From Paraburkholderia sp. Ac-20340 (GTDB lineage Bacteria > Pseudomonadota > Gammaproteobacteria > Burkholderiales > Burkholderiaceae), in assembly GCF_017104965.1 (NCBI RefSeq), contig NZ_JAAGPR010000023.1, positions 1-64,000 of the forward strand: 64,000 bases of DNA. The letters run 5' to 3'. The stretch's first letter is position 1; each line of letters begins with the position of its first letter. The translations under genes and the position numbers were made by a program. Below the pieces are notes generated by a model. It searched no databases. It saw nothing but the letters and a program-made list of their open reading frames with translations, and had not been told where the DNA came from. Below are positions 34,023 through 44,190 of this stretch, piece after piece.

Positions 34023-34622
34023 ATGTACAAAGGCAGTGTCACCGAAGAGGCGCGCGAGGTCATGCGCGCAATCGAACTGATCCAGCTCGGCGCACGTATG
34101 CCCGTGCTGGAGAAAGAACTGAATCTCTCGAGAAACCGCCTGATCCGGCTTTATCGCGAACTGAAGGACGCCTCGCCCCCCAAGGGCATGCTGCCGTTCT
34201 CCGCGGACTGGTACTTCACGTGGCTGCCGAATATCCACGCTTCGCTGTTCTACAACGTCTTTCTGTATCTCAAGGACGAAGCGAAGTGCAGCCGGCTCGA
34301 TGCGCTGACACGCGCTTACCGGCTCTATATCGAACATTGCGATTGCGCCGAAATCGAGCGCGTGCTCAGCTTCACACGCGCCTGGACGCTGCTGCGCTTT
34401 TTCGAAGGCGGTCTGCTGACGCTGACGCGTTGCGGCACCTGCACGGGCCGCTTCGTGCGCCCGATTCGCGACGCCAATAAACCCTATACCTGCTGTGTCT
34501 GTGCGCCGCCCTCGCGCGCCGGTGTCACGCGCGCCGTACTGGAAAGCCGTAACCAGGAAAATAATGCCCTGTCGCGTTTTGCCGCAGGCGCAAACGTTGT
34601 CCCCGCACCCTTCGCAGCCTGA
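34023..34622 (+). CDS. flhC: flagellar transcriptional activator FlhC (orphan)
   Basis: 199 residues. The zinc-ligand cysteines C137, C140, C157 and C160 stand at the same numbers as in E. coli FlhC (C-G-T-C and C-C-V-C motifs). Conserved N-terminal helices (I-E-L-I-Q-L-G-A-R-M-P-V-L-E) and the W-Y-F-T-W segment are present. FlhC works with FlhD as a heterohexamer to activate class II flagellar genes, but no flhD is next to it; the upstream gap has no flhD-like frame. It probably represents a second, solitary FlhC copy with its own promoter. Confidence 0.9.
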   Translation: MYKGSVTEEAREVMRAIELIQLGARMPVLEKELNLSRNRLIRLYRELKDASPPKGMLPFSADWYFTWLPNIHASLFYNVFLYLKDEAKCSRLDALTRAYRLYIEHCDCAEIERVLSFTRAWTLLRFFEGGLLTLTRCGTCTGRFVRPIRDANKPYTCCVCAPPSRAGVTRAVLESRNQENNALSRFAAGANVVPAPFAA

Positions 34623-34637
34623 AAGCGCAGCGACGCC

Positions 34638-34937
34638 TTATGCGTCGTCGCTTTCGGCCTCTTCGAGCATGGCGCGAATATCGCCGGCGCAAAGCCGGCA
34701 CGCTGCTTTGCTTTCCTGATTAAAATGCGCGGCCTGGCGCTGCTCGCAAATCTGTGCGGCCATTTCCAGCGCGTGCGTGTGCGCCGCCTGCCAGATTTCC
34801 CATGCAATCTGCGGGCCGCTTTGGGCGTATTCGTTATTGAGGTCGCGCTCGAGCGCTTCGGGCAGACGTGCATGACCCTGCACATACGCCGCGCGATACA
34901 GCGCCTCGAAAACCTTACGGCGCGAAGGCCGTTTCAC
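34638..34937 (-). CDS. small cysteine-containing protein, unknown
   Basis: 99 residues, mostly helical and charged, no export signal. A C-R-L-C pair near the C-terminus (residues about 80-83) hints at metal or redox chemistry. It is convergent with flhC, 15 bp apart. The sequence resembles small accessory proteins of phage or plasmid origin only in size. I do not recognise a family. Confidence 0.55.
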   Translation of the reverse strand: MKRPSRRKVFEALYRAAYVQGHARLPEALERDLNNEYAQSGPQIAWEIWQAAHTHALEMAAQICEQRQAAHFNQESKAACRLCAGDIRAMLEEAESDDA

Positions 34938-35151
34938 ACCCAGCTCTCTTTCTGTTGCACCGGCTTGCGGATGCGTAAGGGCTTATTCGACATTGGGCGT
35001 AGCGGCGTAACCATTCATACCGACATTCTGCCGCTACGCGCGCGCGAACGGGTCCCGGAATATCGCGCATTTCTCCGCGCTATTCGATAAGAGGATTGAC
35101 ACGCCGACGTGGGAACATGCCACCGTCGCGATAAAGTTTAACGAGGGGAAT

Positions 35152-35652
35152 ATGGATATCGGCAGTTTGGCGACGACGGCGGGCGACGGCGCCGCGTACG
35201 CCCGCAAGAGTCAGGCGGACGTCACGGCCACGGACAATAACGCAACCACCAGCAAGAATACGGGCGATAGCGCTACGCCGGCTTCGCAGGACGAAGCGGT
35301 GCAGATTTCGCCGCTGGGCTATGCCGCTGCATCGAAGACGGCGCCGGCTGCTACGGCAAAGGCGGCAACAGCGACGGCGTCGTCGGACGACACATCGGCG
35401 GATAGCTCCGACGATGCCTCGACCGACGACGCCACCACGCCTTCGAGCGCAACGGTAAGCGACGCGCAGAACGACACCGGCGTGACCGAAAGCAGCAGCG
35501 ATGCCGATGCAAAACCGCTGCAATCCGTGGTGTATGGCGCACTTGGACTCGGACGGCCCGACCTGCCGCCCGATTCGAACCACGCCTACACGCTGGGCCG
35601 ATGGCTGGCTGCCGGCATCACCATCGGCGGGCTGATTTCGCTGTTTATCTGA
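35152..35652 (+). CDS. low-complexity protein with C-terminal hydrophobic anchor, unknown
   Basis: 166 residues behind a good ribosome site (GAGGGG). Residues about 20-115 are an Ala/Ser/Thr/Asp-rich disordered stretch; the last 20 (W-L-A-A-G-I-T-I-G-G-L-I-S-L-F-I) form a single membrane segment at the very C-terminus, like a tail-anchored protein. No signal peptide. I do not recognise a family. Confidence 0.65.
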   Translation: MDIGSLATTAGDGAAYARKSQADVTATDNNATTSKNTGDSATPASQDEAVQISPLGYAAASKTAPAATAKAATATASSDDTSADSSDDASTDDATTPSSATVSDAQNDTGVTESSSDADAKPLQSVVYGALGLGRPDLPPDSNHAYTLGRWLAAGITIGGLISLFI

Positions 35653-35677
35653 AGCACGCCACGGTGCGCGCGCGAGT

Positions 35678-36592
35678 TTATTCGACCGAGTCGTGAATAT
35701 CGGTTAGCCGGATCATATGCGGCTGCGCGCTCGACTCTTCGTCGGCGTCATTTGGCGTGGGCGGATGAATGAGTGCGTCCAGCCGCGCGCGCGTGGCCAG
35801 AAATTCCGGTGAATTGAACTGCGCATAACTGCGCGGTCGCGGCACCGGCACTTCGATCAATTCCTGCACTTCGCCGGGATTGGCCTTGAGCACCAGAATA
35901 CGGTCGGCCAGAAAGATCGCTTCGTCGAGATCGTGCGTAATGAAGAAGATCGTGATATCGACATTACGCCAGATATCGAGCAGATGACGCTGCATCTTCG
36001 CGCGCGACTGCGCGTCGAGCGCGCCGAACGGTTCGTCCATCAGCAGAATGCCGGGCCGGTTCGCCAGTGCGCGCGCAATCGCCACGCGCTGCTTCATGCC
36101 ACCCGATAGCTGATGCGGATACGCATTGGCAAACTTCTCCAGCCCCACCAGATCGAGCCATTGCAGCGCTTCGCGCTCGGCTTCGGCAGCGCCTTGCCCG
36201 CTCATACGGAGTCCGAACATCACGTTCTTTTTCACGGTCAGCCACGGAAACAGCGTGTAGCCCTGAAACACCATGCCGCGATCGACGCCAGGCCCGCGCA
36301 CTGCCTTGCCGTTCACGCGTACTTCGCCCGATGTTTGCGTTTCCAGCCCCGCGAGAATGCGGATCAAGGTGGATTTACCGCAACCGGAAGGACCGATCAC
36401 GCAGACAAACTCGCGCCGATGCGTGGTGAAGCTGACATTGGAGAGCGCCGTATGTTCGCCTTGCGGCGAGGAAAAACGCTTCGTGAGGTTACGCACTTCG
36501 AGCAGGGGCGCACGCGCCTTGAGCCGCGCGAAGCGTTCGCGCACGGCATCGGACTGCAGAAGATAGTCGGGGACCGGCTGCGGATTGAACAT
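35678..36592 (-). CDS. ABC transporter ATP-binding protein of the guanidine/urea-carboxylase locus
   Basis: 304 residues from the ATG at 36592. SsuB/TauB-type ATPase: Walker A G-P-S-G-C-G-K-S-T, Q-loop F-Q-G-Y-T-L-F-P-W, signature L-S-G-G-M-K-Q-R, Walker B I-L-L-M-D-E-P-F-G-A-L-D, switch I-T-H-D-L-D-E-A. It has an N-terminal extension (about 1-45) and an acidic C-terminal tail (about 275-304). Last gene of the operon that starts with the guanidine-I riboswitch; it should energise uptake of guanidine or a guanidino/urea compound. Confidence 0.88.
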   Translation of the reverse strand: MFNPQPVPDYLLQSDAVRERFARLKARAPLLEVRNLTKRFSSPQGEHTALSNVSFTTHRREFVCVIGPSGCGKSTLIRILAGLETQTSGEVRVNGKAVRGPGVDRGMVFQGYTLFPWLTVKKNVMFGLRMSGQGAAEAEREALQWLDLVGLEKFANAYPHQLSGGMKQRVAIARALANRPGILLMDEPFGALDAQSRAKMQRHLLDIWRNVDITIFFITHDLDEAIFLADRILVLKANPGEVQELIEVPVPRPRSYAQFNSPEFLATRARLDALIHPPTPNDADEESSAQPHMIRLTDIHDSVE

Positions 36593-36653
36593 GATGGCGT
36601 CCTTGAAAATAAAAGCGTGATGCAGGCGAAACGCGTGAAGCGCAATCACGCCT

Positions 36654-37631
36654 TCAACGGCCAGCGGCCAACGTGCGATCCCACGGGAAGAGCTTGCGCC
36701 CGAAAAATGCCAGCACGATATCCGTACCCAGCCCGATGATGCCGATCATCATGATCGCGGCATACACGTTATCGAAATGCTGATAACGCGCCTGCTGCGT
36801 GATGTACCAGGTGATGCCCGAACTCGTGCCCACCAGTTCGGCGACGATCAGATAGGTCCACGCCCAGCCGAGCAGAATGCGCTGATCGCGATAGAGATCG
36901 GGCAAAATGCCGGGCACCACCACATGCGCTAGCAGTTTCAGGCGCGTAGTGCCCAGCGTCATGGCCGCCTCCAGCAAGCCGAATTCCAGCTTGCGCGTGG
37001 TGTTCGCGATAATCAATACCTGCTGGAACAGCGTGCCGATCACGATAATCGCAATCTTCGGCGCATCGTAAATGCCGAGCACGGCCACCATCAGCGCGCC
37101 GAATGCAGGTGCGGGCAAATAGCGGAAGAACTCGAAAAACGGCTCCTGCAGCCGCGCCAGCGCGCTATAGGTGCCGCACACAATGCCCAGCGGCACGCCA
37201 AATAACGACGAAACCAGAAAGCCCCAGAAAATGATCTGGATGCTGTGCCAGAGGCTTTGATGCAGCCACACGCCGTCAGCCGACGCAGGCGGCGTCGTGA
37301 ACGCCGTATAGAACGCGCGCAGCACTTCATGCGGCGCGGGCAGATACACGGGGTTCGCGGGCATGCCTGCGGGCAGTGCGGCGTGCGTCTCGCGTGCATG
37401 CGCCAGTTCATCGGCGAAAATGGCTTTGTCGATCCGCATGCCCGGCTGAAAATAATCGACACTGCCGGGCTGCGTGATCAACATCTGCGAGTGCCAGACG
37501 AAGGGCACATAACTCACCACGCACCATATGAGGAGCGGCACCAGAAACGAGCCGAGTCCCAACATCCATTTGCCGCGCGGCGTAAGCTCGCGGCGTACTG
37601 CAAACATACCGGTCTGGCTGATTTCGGCCAT
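36654..37631 (-). CDS. ABC transporter permease of the guanidine/urea-carboxylase locus
   Basis: 325 residues. TM1 near 24-45, then a long periplasmic insertion (about 46-125), then a five-span BPD permease core (about 130-315) with an EAA-type loop (L-L-E-A-A-M-T-L-G-T-T). The insertion between TM1 and the core is characteristic of permeases that accompany urea-carboxylase clusters. It sits between the ATPase and binding-protein genes. Confidence 0.88.
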   Translation of the reverse strand: MAEISQTGMFAVRRELTPRGKWMLGLGSFLVPLLIWCVVSYVPFVWHSQMLITQPGSVDYFQPGMRIDKAIFADELAHARETHAALPAGMPANPVYLPAPHEVLRAFYTAFTTPPASADGVWLHQSLWHSIQIIFWGFLVSSLFGVPLGIVCGTYSALARLQEPFFEFFRYLPAPAFGALMVAVLGIYDAPKIAIIVIGTLFQQVLIIANTTRKLEFGLLEAAMTLGTTRLKLLAHVVVPGILPDLYRDQRILLGWAWTYLIVAELVGTSSGITWYITQQARYQHFDNVYAAIMMIGIIGLGTDIVLAFFGRKLFPWDRTLAAGR

Positions 37632-37679
37632 GGTGCTCTCCTCTTTTACTGCGCTCTCTTTTACTGCGCTTCGTCCGCT

Positions 37680-38711
37680 TTATTTCAGGGCGCCCGTAAG
37701 CGACGGGTCCACATAGGCACTGATATCCTGCGGCGTCTTGTAGACCTGATACTTCACGTTGAAGGCGTCGGCGGTACGGCTCGAACCATAAAGCGATTTA
37801 AAGCCATCGGCCTTCACATACGCCTGCTGCGCTTCCGGCAGCGTGAGCAGCTTCGTGCCTTTGAGCAGCGGCAGATATTGCGCGGGCGTCAGTCCCACGC
37901 GCGCCGACATGATCTTCACCGCATCGCCCTGCGTAGCCGGATCTTCGATGTAATGCACCACGCGATACCAGACTTTCGCGAGCTTTTCGTAATCGGCCTT
38001 ATGCGCGGCGAGACTCACCGGGTTGACCGCGAGCACGTCGTAAATCAGGCCCGGTTCGTCGGCCGAGGTGAACACCGGCCGCGCGCCCGGCACCGCGCGC
38101 TGCGCTTCGCCCGCATTCGGCTGCCACGCCGCGATCGCCGCCACATCCGAAGACGCCAGCACTTGCGGCGTTTCCGTCGTCTTGGCGTTCACGAGCGTCA
38201 CGTCGCCCTCTTTCATGCCCGCGCGCTGCAGCGCGTCGAGTAGCAACAGGTGATCGACCACGCCGAATTCCACGCCGATCTTCTTGCCCTTCAAGTCCTG
38301 AATCTTGCGCGCGGGCGGCTTGGCAATCACCATGTCGTTGCCGTTCGAATAGTCCGTGATCAGCGCCATCACGTTCTTCGCGCCATTCGCGCCCATCGTC
38401 AGCGCGTCGCCGTTTGTCACGAGTACGGCGTCGAGCTTGTTGGCGGAGAATGCGTCCATCGAGGCCGCGTAGTCGAACCAGTCGAACTTCACGTCGAGAC
38501 CAGCTTCCTTGAGCCAGCCCTTGTCGATGGCGACCTGCCAGGCCACCCAGCCCGGCCAGTCGCTATAGCCGATACGCAGCGGCGCGGCGTTCGCGGCCTG
38601 GCTCAGCGACGTGAACAGACCGGCGGCGAGCGCAGCGCCCGCGACGATACGAGCGGCCCAACGGCGCTTGGGCATAGCGCCCTGAGCGAGCGTGAAGTGC
38701 GTGGTCTTCAT
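37680..38711 (-). CDS. ABC transporter substrate-binding protein of the guanidine/urea-carboxylase locus
   Basis: 343 residues from the ATG at 38711; signal peptide to about residue 42 (A-N-A-A). Mature NMT1/SsuA-like fold begins P-L-R-I-G-Y-S-D-W-P-G-W-V-A-W. Family members with this opening occur repeatedly with urea-carboxylase-associated proteins. It should bind guanidine or a related small cation/amide in the periplasm. An in-frame Met at residue 13 is an alternative start. Confidence 0.88.
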   Translation of the reverse strand: MKTTHFTLAQGAMPKRRWAARIVAGAALAAGLFTSLSQAANAAPLRIGYSDWPGWVAWQVAIDKGWLKEAGLDVKFDWFDYAASMDAFSANKLDAVLVTNGDALTMGANGAKNVMALITDYSNGNDMVIAKPPARKIQDLKGKKIGVEFGVVDHLLLLDALQRAGMKEGDVTLVNAKTTETPQVLASSDVAAIAAWQPNAGEAQRAVPGARPVFTSADEPGLIYDVLAVNPVSLAAHKADYEKLAKVWYRVVHYIEDPATQGDAVKIMSARVGLTPAQYLPLLKGTKLLTLPEAQQAYVKADGFKSLYGSSRTADAFNVKYQVYKTPQDISAYVDPSLTGALK

Positions 38712-38776
38712 GGCAGATCTCCAGGTATTGAATCGTGCAGCGGTGGGTTTCAAATCCGGTCTTATGGAATGCTTCA

Positions 38777-40591
38777 TCAGGATTCCTGCTTTTTCATCAA
38801 CGTCTCGTTCGTAGCTGAATCGCGCTGCAACCACTTGCGCCAACCGCAGAACGCGCTGATATCGGTCGCGCCCTGCAAGGCAACGCTTTCGCAGAGAAAG
38901 CCGTGCACGCTGCGGCCATCGTCGAGCAGCAACGTGCCGATGCCGAGCGGCGCGGGAATCAGCGCGACGAACGAGCCGAACTGCGTTGCAGGCATCTCCC
39001 ATAGTTCGACTTCGATCGCCGTGCCGCCCTCTGCCACGCGCACGAGACCGGGCTTTGCGCTTTCGGGCAGCGCGTAGAGCCGATAGGCCGGCGCGGTTTG
39101 CGTCGTTTCGACAAGGCGCGCGCCACGCGATGTCAGTTGGCCGTTGAGCGGTTGGCCGCTCAAATGCGCGCCCACGACGGCAACGCATACGTTTTCACTC
39201 GTTTCGCACGGCACATCCGGCGCAATTTCGTCCAGCCATGCGCGGGCAATGGCGAGCAGTTTTGCATCCTCGTGGGCGCGGGCAACGAACGTGATCCCGA
39301 ATGGTTTTCCCTCGTGCTTTCCGGTCTCGCACAGGCCCGCAGGCACGGCAAGCGCCGAGAGATCGAGCAGGTTCACGAAGTTCGTGTAATAGCCAAACTT
39401 CGCATTCACACCGATAGGATCGGCCTCCAGTTCCGCCACGGTCGAGGTCGTCGGCGAAGTGGGCGTGAGCAGCGCATCGATATGCGGCCAGACACGCTCG
39501 GACGCCATCTTCAGCGTGGCCAGACGGTCGAATGCCGCGAAAGTATCGGCGGCGCTCCAGCGTGTCGCGCCGCCGATGATTGCGCGCGTGACCGGATGCA
39601 AGGCATCGGGATTCGATTCGTAAAACGGGCGGATTGCGGCCAGGCGCTCCGCCACGAATGGCCCTTCATAGAGCAGGCGCGCGGTGTCCAGAAAGGGCTC
39701 GAAATCCACTTCGACGATCTGCGCTCCTTGCGCACGCAACTTGTCGAGCGTGGCCTCGAAAGCATGCGCGTAAGACGCGTCGCCATAAAATTCGAGCTGT
39801 GCCGCGCGCGGCACGCCCAGGCGCAGGCCGCGCAGTGAAACGGCTTGCACGGGCACGCCTTCCCACGTGCGGGCGTAGGGATCGCCTTGCGTCACGCCAC
39901 GCGCAGATTCGAATACCGTCTGCGCGTCGTTCGCCGTGTGCGCGAAGATCGATACGCAATCGAGCGAGCGGCACGCAGGCACGACGCTTTGCGTGCTCAG
40001 CACGCCTTTGGTCGGCTTGAGTCCTACGAGGCCGTGGAAGGCCGCGGGAACGCGTCCTGAGCCTGCTGTATCGGTGCCTAGCGCGAATGCGGCCAGTCCC
40101 ATCGCGACAGAGACCGACGAGCCCGAACTCGATCCGCCCGAAGCATAGTCCGGGTCGAGCGCGTTTCTGCACGCGCCATAGGGCGAACGCTGCCCGGATA
40201 GCCCCGTGGCGAACTGATCGAGATTGGTCTTGCCGATGGGAATCGCGCCAGCCGCGATCAAACGCGCCACCACCGGCGCGCTTGTTTCCGGCGTGTATGC
40301 GTACTCGGGGCATGCGGCTGTGGTCGGCACGCCTGCGAGATCGATGTTGTCCTTGATCGCAAAGGGAATGCCGTAAAGCGGCAACGTGGCCGGATCGCGG
40401 CCCGCGAGCGCATCGGCATAACGCATCATTTCCTCATGCGTCAGCGCACGAATCCAGATGTGATGCGGATCGTCACCTGCAGTGCGTTGCGCAATCTGCG
40501 CGACGAGTTGTGCAGGCGTCAGGCTGCCGTCGAGATAGCGCGCACGTAAGGCGGCAATCGTCATATCGGACATCGTTGTGAGCGCATTCAT
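38777..40591 (-). CDS. atzF: allophanate hydrolase
   Basis: 604 residues from the ATG at 40591, which overlaps the carboxylase stop by ATGA. N-terminal amidase-signature domain (about 1-450) with the Ser-cisSer-Lys triad K80, S154 and S178 (motifs F-A-I-K-D-N, G-G-S-S-S-G, D-T-A-G-S-G), and a C-terminal domain (about 470-600) typical of AtzF/DUR1. It hydrolyses allophanate to ammonia and CO2, the last step after carboxyguanidine deimination. Confidence 0.93.
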   Translation of the reverse strand: MNALTTMSDMTIAALRARYLDGSLTPAQLVAQIAQRTAGDDPHHIWIRALTHEEMMRYADALAGRDPATLPLYGIPFAIKDNIDLAGVPTTAACPEYAYTPETSAPVVARLIAAGAIPIGKTNLDQFATGLSGQRSPYGACRNALDPDYASGGSSSGSSVSVAMGLAAFALGTDTAGSGRVPAAFHGLVGLKPTKGVLSTQSVVPACRSLDCVSIFAHTANDAQTVFESARGVTQGDPYARTWEGVPVQAVSLRGLRLGVPRAAQLEFYGDASYAHAFEATLDKLRAQGAQIVEVDFEPFLDTARLLYEGPFVAERLAAIRPFYESNPDALHPVTRAIIGGATRWSAADTFAAFDRLATLKMASERVWPHIDALLTPTSPTTSTVAELEADPIGVNAKFGYYTNFVNLLDLSALAVPAGLCETGKHEGKPFGITFVARAHEDAKLLAIARAWLDEIAPDVPCETSENVCVAVVGAHLSGQPLNGQLTSRGARLVETTQTAPAYRLYALPESAKPGLVRVAEGGTAIEVELWEMPATQFGSFVALIPAPLGIGTLLLDDGRSVHGFLCESVALQGATDISAFCGWRKWLQRDSATNETLMKKQES

Positions 40592-43500
40592 TGACACGCG
40601 GCCTCCTCGCCGCCGACATCTTCGGTTGAGGAAACGCACGCGATGGTTTCATCGGCGTCGACACGAATCACCATCAGACGCTGGCCTGCGGTGACGGCAT
40701 CGCCTTCGGCGCAAGCAAGCGACTCGACCACGCCGCCGATCAATGCCGACACGGTCACTTCCATCTTCATCGATTCGAGAATGGCAACGTCCTGGCCCTC
40801 CTCCACGCGATCGCCAGCCGCGACCAGCAATTTCCACACGCTGCCCGAGACATCGGCGCCAATCGCACGGCAATCTTCTGCGAGCGTGTCGTCTGCGTCC
40901 GCATGGTTCGCATCCTGCGCACCTGCTTCGCCCACGTATTCCGCCTGGCCCGCAACGCGCCAGCGTTCGCGCTCCGCATCGAACGCGGCTTGTTGCGTCG
41001 ATTTAAACGCCGCAATCGAAGCGGATTCATCGTGCAGAAAGCGCTGGTATTCGCCAAGATCGAATACCGATTCCTCGATTCGCAATGCGCGCCGCCCTGC
41101 GATAAATTCACTGCGCCATTCCGCGAGTTCGGCTTCGCTCACTTCGAAAAAGCGGATTTCGTCGAAGAAGCGCAGCAACCATGGCTGTCCCGGCGCGAAC
41201 TCCGCCGTCGAGCGATAGCGATTCCACATCTGCACCGTGCGGCCGACGAACTGGTAACCGCCGGGGCCTTCCATGCCATAGACGCACATATAGGCGCCGC
41301 CAATGCCCACGGCGTTTTCAGGCGTCCAGGTGCGCGCCGGGTTGTACTTCGTCGTCACCAGCCGATGACGCGGATCGACCGGCGTGGCAACCGGCGCGCC
41401 CAGATAGACATCGCCGAGACCCAGCACCAGATAACGCGCGTCGAATACGATGCGCTTCACGTCGTCGATACTATCGAGCCCGTTGATGCGGCGAATGAAC
41501 TCGATATTGCTTGGGCACCAGGGCGCATCCGGCCGCACGCTCTGCATATAGCGTTCGATCGCGATACGCGTCGAAGGATCGTCCCAGGACAACGGCAGAT
41601 GCACGATGCGATTCGGCACACGCATGGCATCGATGGCGGGCAATTGCGCTTCCGCGCCTTTCAGATGGTCGATCAGTTTTTCAGGCGAGAGCAATGCCGG
41701 ATCGAAATGCACCTGCAAAGAGCGAATGCCTGGCGTCAAATCCACAATGCCCGGCACGCGATGATCCGCGAGCCAGTTCATCAACGCATGGACGCGAAAA
41801 CGCAGTTTCAGATCGAGTACCGGCGGACCGTATTCGATCAGCAGATTGCGATCGCCCGAGCGGCGATAGACCACGGCCACGCCTTCATTTTCAGGCTCGC
41901 TGCGATAAAGTACGCATTCGTGGGAATTGGCTTGCGCATCGTTGCGCGCGGGCACGAAACGGACGGTGTCGCCCGGACGTAATTGACCGAGTTTCCAAAG
42001 TTCCTCGCCCACTACCGTGACCGGGCACACGAAGCCACCGAGACTCGGGCCATCCGGGCCGAGTATCACCGGCATATCGCCCGTGAAATCGACCGCGCCG
42101 ATTGCATAGGCATTGTCGTGAATATTCGACGGATGCAAACCCGCCTCGCCGCCGTCCGTGCGCGCCCATTGCGGCTTCGGGCCAATCAAGCGCACTCCCG
42201 TACGGCTGGAGTTGTAGTGGACGGTCCAGCGCGCTTCGTACAGCATGGCGATATCGTCGCGCGTGAGGAAATCAGGCGCGCCGTGCGGCCCGTCGAGTAC
42301 GGCGAGTTCCCATGCGTGCGTCAGCGCCGGAATACGCGCCGCCGGCAGCGTCGCGCCTGCATCGCCCTTGGCCGCGCCTGGCGCGAGATGCAGCACATCG
42401 CCCTTACGCAGCGCACGGCCCGCATGACCGCCGAATTGCCCGAGCGTAAAGGTGGCCTTGCTGCCCAGATAATCCGGCACCTGCAAGCCGCCCTTGACCG
42501 CGAGACAGGCACGTACGCCAGCGCCCGTCACGCCGCCGAGCTTCAGCACACTGCCCGCGGTCGCGCGGGTGACCTGCCAGAATGGTACGGTCTGGCCATC
42601 GAGCGTGGCGGCGAGCGGCGCACCGCCCAAAACGAATAGTGTCTCGCAGTTAAAGCGCAGCGTTGCGCCGACCATCGTGAATTCCAGCCCGGCTGCGTCT
42701 GCTGGATTGCCGATCAATTCATTAGTAAGACTGAATGAAAGATCATCCATCGGGCCCGAAGGCGGCACGCCCACATCCCAATAGCCAAGTCGCCCAGGCG
42801 TCTGTTGCACCGTGGTCTGCACACCACCGTCCATGACGTCGATGGTGTGCGGCGCGAACAGGAAGCGGCCCAGAAAGCCCGTCGTCTGCTCGCCGGCCGC
42901 GAAGGTGGACGAACCCACCACCGCGCGCAGATAGTCGAGATTCGTTTCGATGCCATAGAGTTGCGTGCGTTCGAGAGCGCTCGCGAGTTTCGCCAGCGCC
43001 GCTTCGCGCGTGCTATCGGTGGCGATGATCTTGGCGACCAGAGGGTCGTAGAAAGCGCTTACTTCGGTGCCCGCATCGACCCACGTATCCACGCGCACAT
43101 CGTCAGGGAAATCGACATGCGTGAGCAGACCGGAACTCGGCTGAAACTGCCGGTTAGGATCTTCAGCGTAGACGCGCACCTGAATGCTCGCGCCTTGCGG
43201 TTCGGTCACGAGTGAATCGAGCGGCGCAAGCGTGCCCTCGGCCTGCCGGATCATCCACTCGACGAGATCGACGCCGTAGACCTGTTCGGTTACGCCATGC
43301 TCGACCTGAAGCCGCGTGTTGACCTCAAGGAAATAGAACGCACGCGCGCGAGCATCGAACACGAACTCCACTGTGCCCGCATTGGCGTAATTCACCGCAC
43401 GCGCAAGACGGATTGCGGTTTCGTGCAGCGTTTGACGCTCTGCTGCGTTCAAGCCCGGCGCGGGCGTTTCTTCGATCACCTTCTGATTACGCCGTTGAAC

Positions 43501-44190
43501 CGAGCAATCGCGCTCGCCTAACGCAATCACATCGCCCGCGCCATCGCCGAAAATCTGCACCTCGATATGGCGCGCATGCTCGACAAATTTCTCGAGGTAA
43601 ACACCCGCGTTAGCGAAATTACTTTGCCCAAGCCGCGCAACCGACGCGAAAGCCGATTCAAGTTGCACAGCGTCGCGGCACAACGACATGCCGATACCAC
43701 CTCCGCCCGCCGTACTCTTGAGCATCACGGGATAACCAAGCGACGATGCCGCTTCGAGCGCTGCCTGCACATCGGCCAGCAAGCCCGTTCCCGGCAATAG
43801 CGCAACACCGTTCGCCTGCGCAATTTCGCGCGCCGTGTGCTTGAGTCCGAATGCCGTTATCTGATCGGCTCGCGGACCGATAAAGGCAATCCCGGCCTCT
43901 TCGCAGGCACGCGCAAACGCGGCGTTTTCGGAAAGAAAGCCGTAGCCCGGATGCACCGCTTGTGCGCCAGTGCGGCGCGCGGCATCGAGAATTGCCGCGG
44001 CATTCAAGTAGCTTTGCGCAACGGGCGCGGGTCCGATGCAGACGGCTTCATCGGCGAGCATGACGTGCATTGCGTGACGATCGGCTTCCGAATAGACCGC
44101 CACCGACGCAATACCCAAACGCTTGAGCGTGCGGATCACGCGGCACGCGATTTCGCCGCGATTGGCAATAAGAATCTTGTCGAACGCCAT
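40588..44190 (-). CDS. uca: biotin-dependent urea/guanidine carboxylase
   Basis: 1200 residues from the ATG at 44190. Order of domains: biotin carboxylase (about 1-450, with K-S-T-A-G-G-G-G-I-G-M ATP loop and F-V-F-D-A-R-A-R-A-F-Y-F-L-E-V-N-T-R-L-Q-V), carboxyltransferase domains (about 460-1070), and a C-terminal biotinyl domain with E-S-M-K-M (biotin on the Lys). Enzymes in guanidine-riboswitch operons are reported to prefer guanidine over urea; the riboswitch here supports that assignment, but the selectivity residue cannot be checked without alignment. It overlaps the UAAP2 stop by TAATG. Confidence 0.93.
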   Translation of the reverse strand: MAFDKILIANRGEIACRVIRTLKRLGIASVAVYSEADRHAMHVMLADEAVCIGPAPVAQSYLNAAAILDAARRTGAQAVHPGYGFLSENAAFARACEEAGIAFIGPRADQITAFGLKHTAREIAQANGVALLPGTGLLADVQAALEAASSLGYPVMLKSTAGGGGIGMSLCRDAVQLESAFASVARLGQSNFANAGVYLEKFVEHARHIEVQIFGDGAGDVIALGERDCSVQRRNQKVIEETPAPGLNAAERQTLHETAIRLARAVNYANAGTVEFVFDARARAFYFLEVNTRLQVEHGVTEQVYGVDLVEWMIRQAEGTLAPLDSLVTEPQGASIQVRVYAEDPNRQFQPSSGLLTHVDFPDDVRVDTWVDAGTEVSAFYDPLVAKIIATDSTREAALAKLASALERTQLYGIETNLDYLRAVVGSSTFAAGEQTTGFLGRFLFAPHTIDVMDGGVQTTVQQTPGRLGYWDVGVPPSGPMDDLSFSLTNELIGNPADAAGLEFTMVGATLRFNCETLFVLGGAPLAATLDGQTVPFWQVTRATAGSVLKLGGVTGAGVRACLAVKGGLQVPDYLGSKATFTLGQFGGHAGRALRKGDVLHLAPGAAKGDAGATLPAARIPALTHAWELAVLDGPHGAPDFLTRDDIAMLYEARWTVHYNSSRTGVRLIGPKPQWARTDGGEAGLHPSNIHDNAYAIGAVDFTGDMPVILGPDGPSLGGFVCPVTVVGEELWKLGQLRPGDTVRFVPARNDAQANSHECVLYRSEPENEGVAVVYRRSGDRNLLIEYGPPVLDLKLRFRVHALMNWLADHRVPGIVDLTPGIRSLQVHFDPALLSPEKLIDHLKGAEAQLPAIDAMRVPNRIVHLPLSWDDPSTRIAIERYMQSVRPDAPWCPSNIEFIRRINGLDSIDDVKRIVFDARYLVLGLGDVYLGAPVATPVDPRHRLVTTKYNPARTWTPENAVGIGGAYMCVYGMEGPGGYQFVGRTVQMWNRYRSTAEFAPGQPWLLRFFDEIRFFEVSEAELAEWRSEFIAGRRALRIEESVFDLGEYQRFLHDESASIAAFKSTQQAAFDAERERWRVAGQAEYVGEAGAQDANHADADDTLAEDCRAIGADVSGSVWKLLVAAGDRVEEGQDVAILESMKMEVTVSALIGGVVESLACAEGDAVTAGQRLMVIRVDADETIACVSSTEDVGGEEAACQ

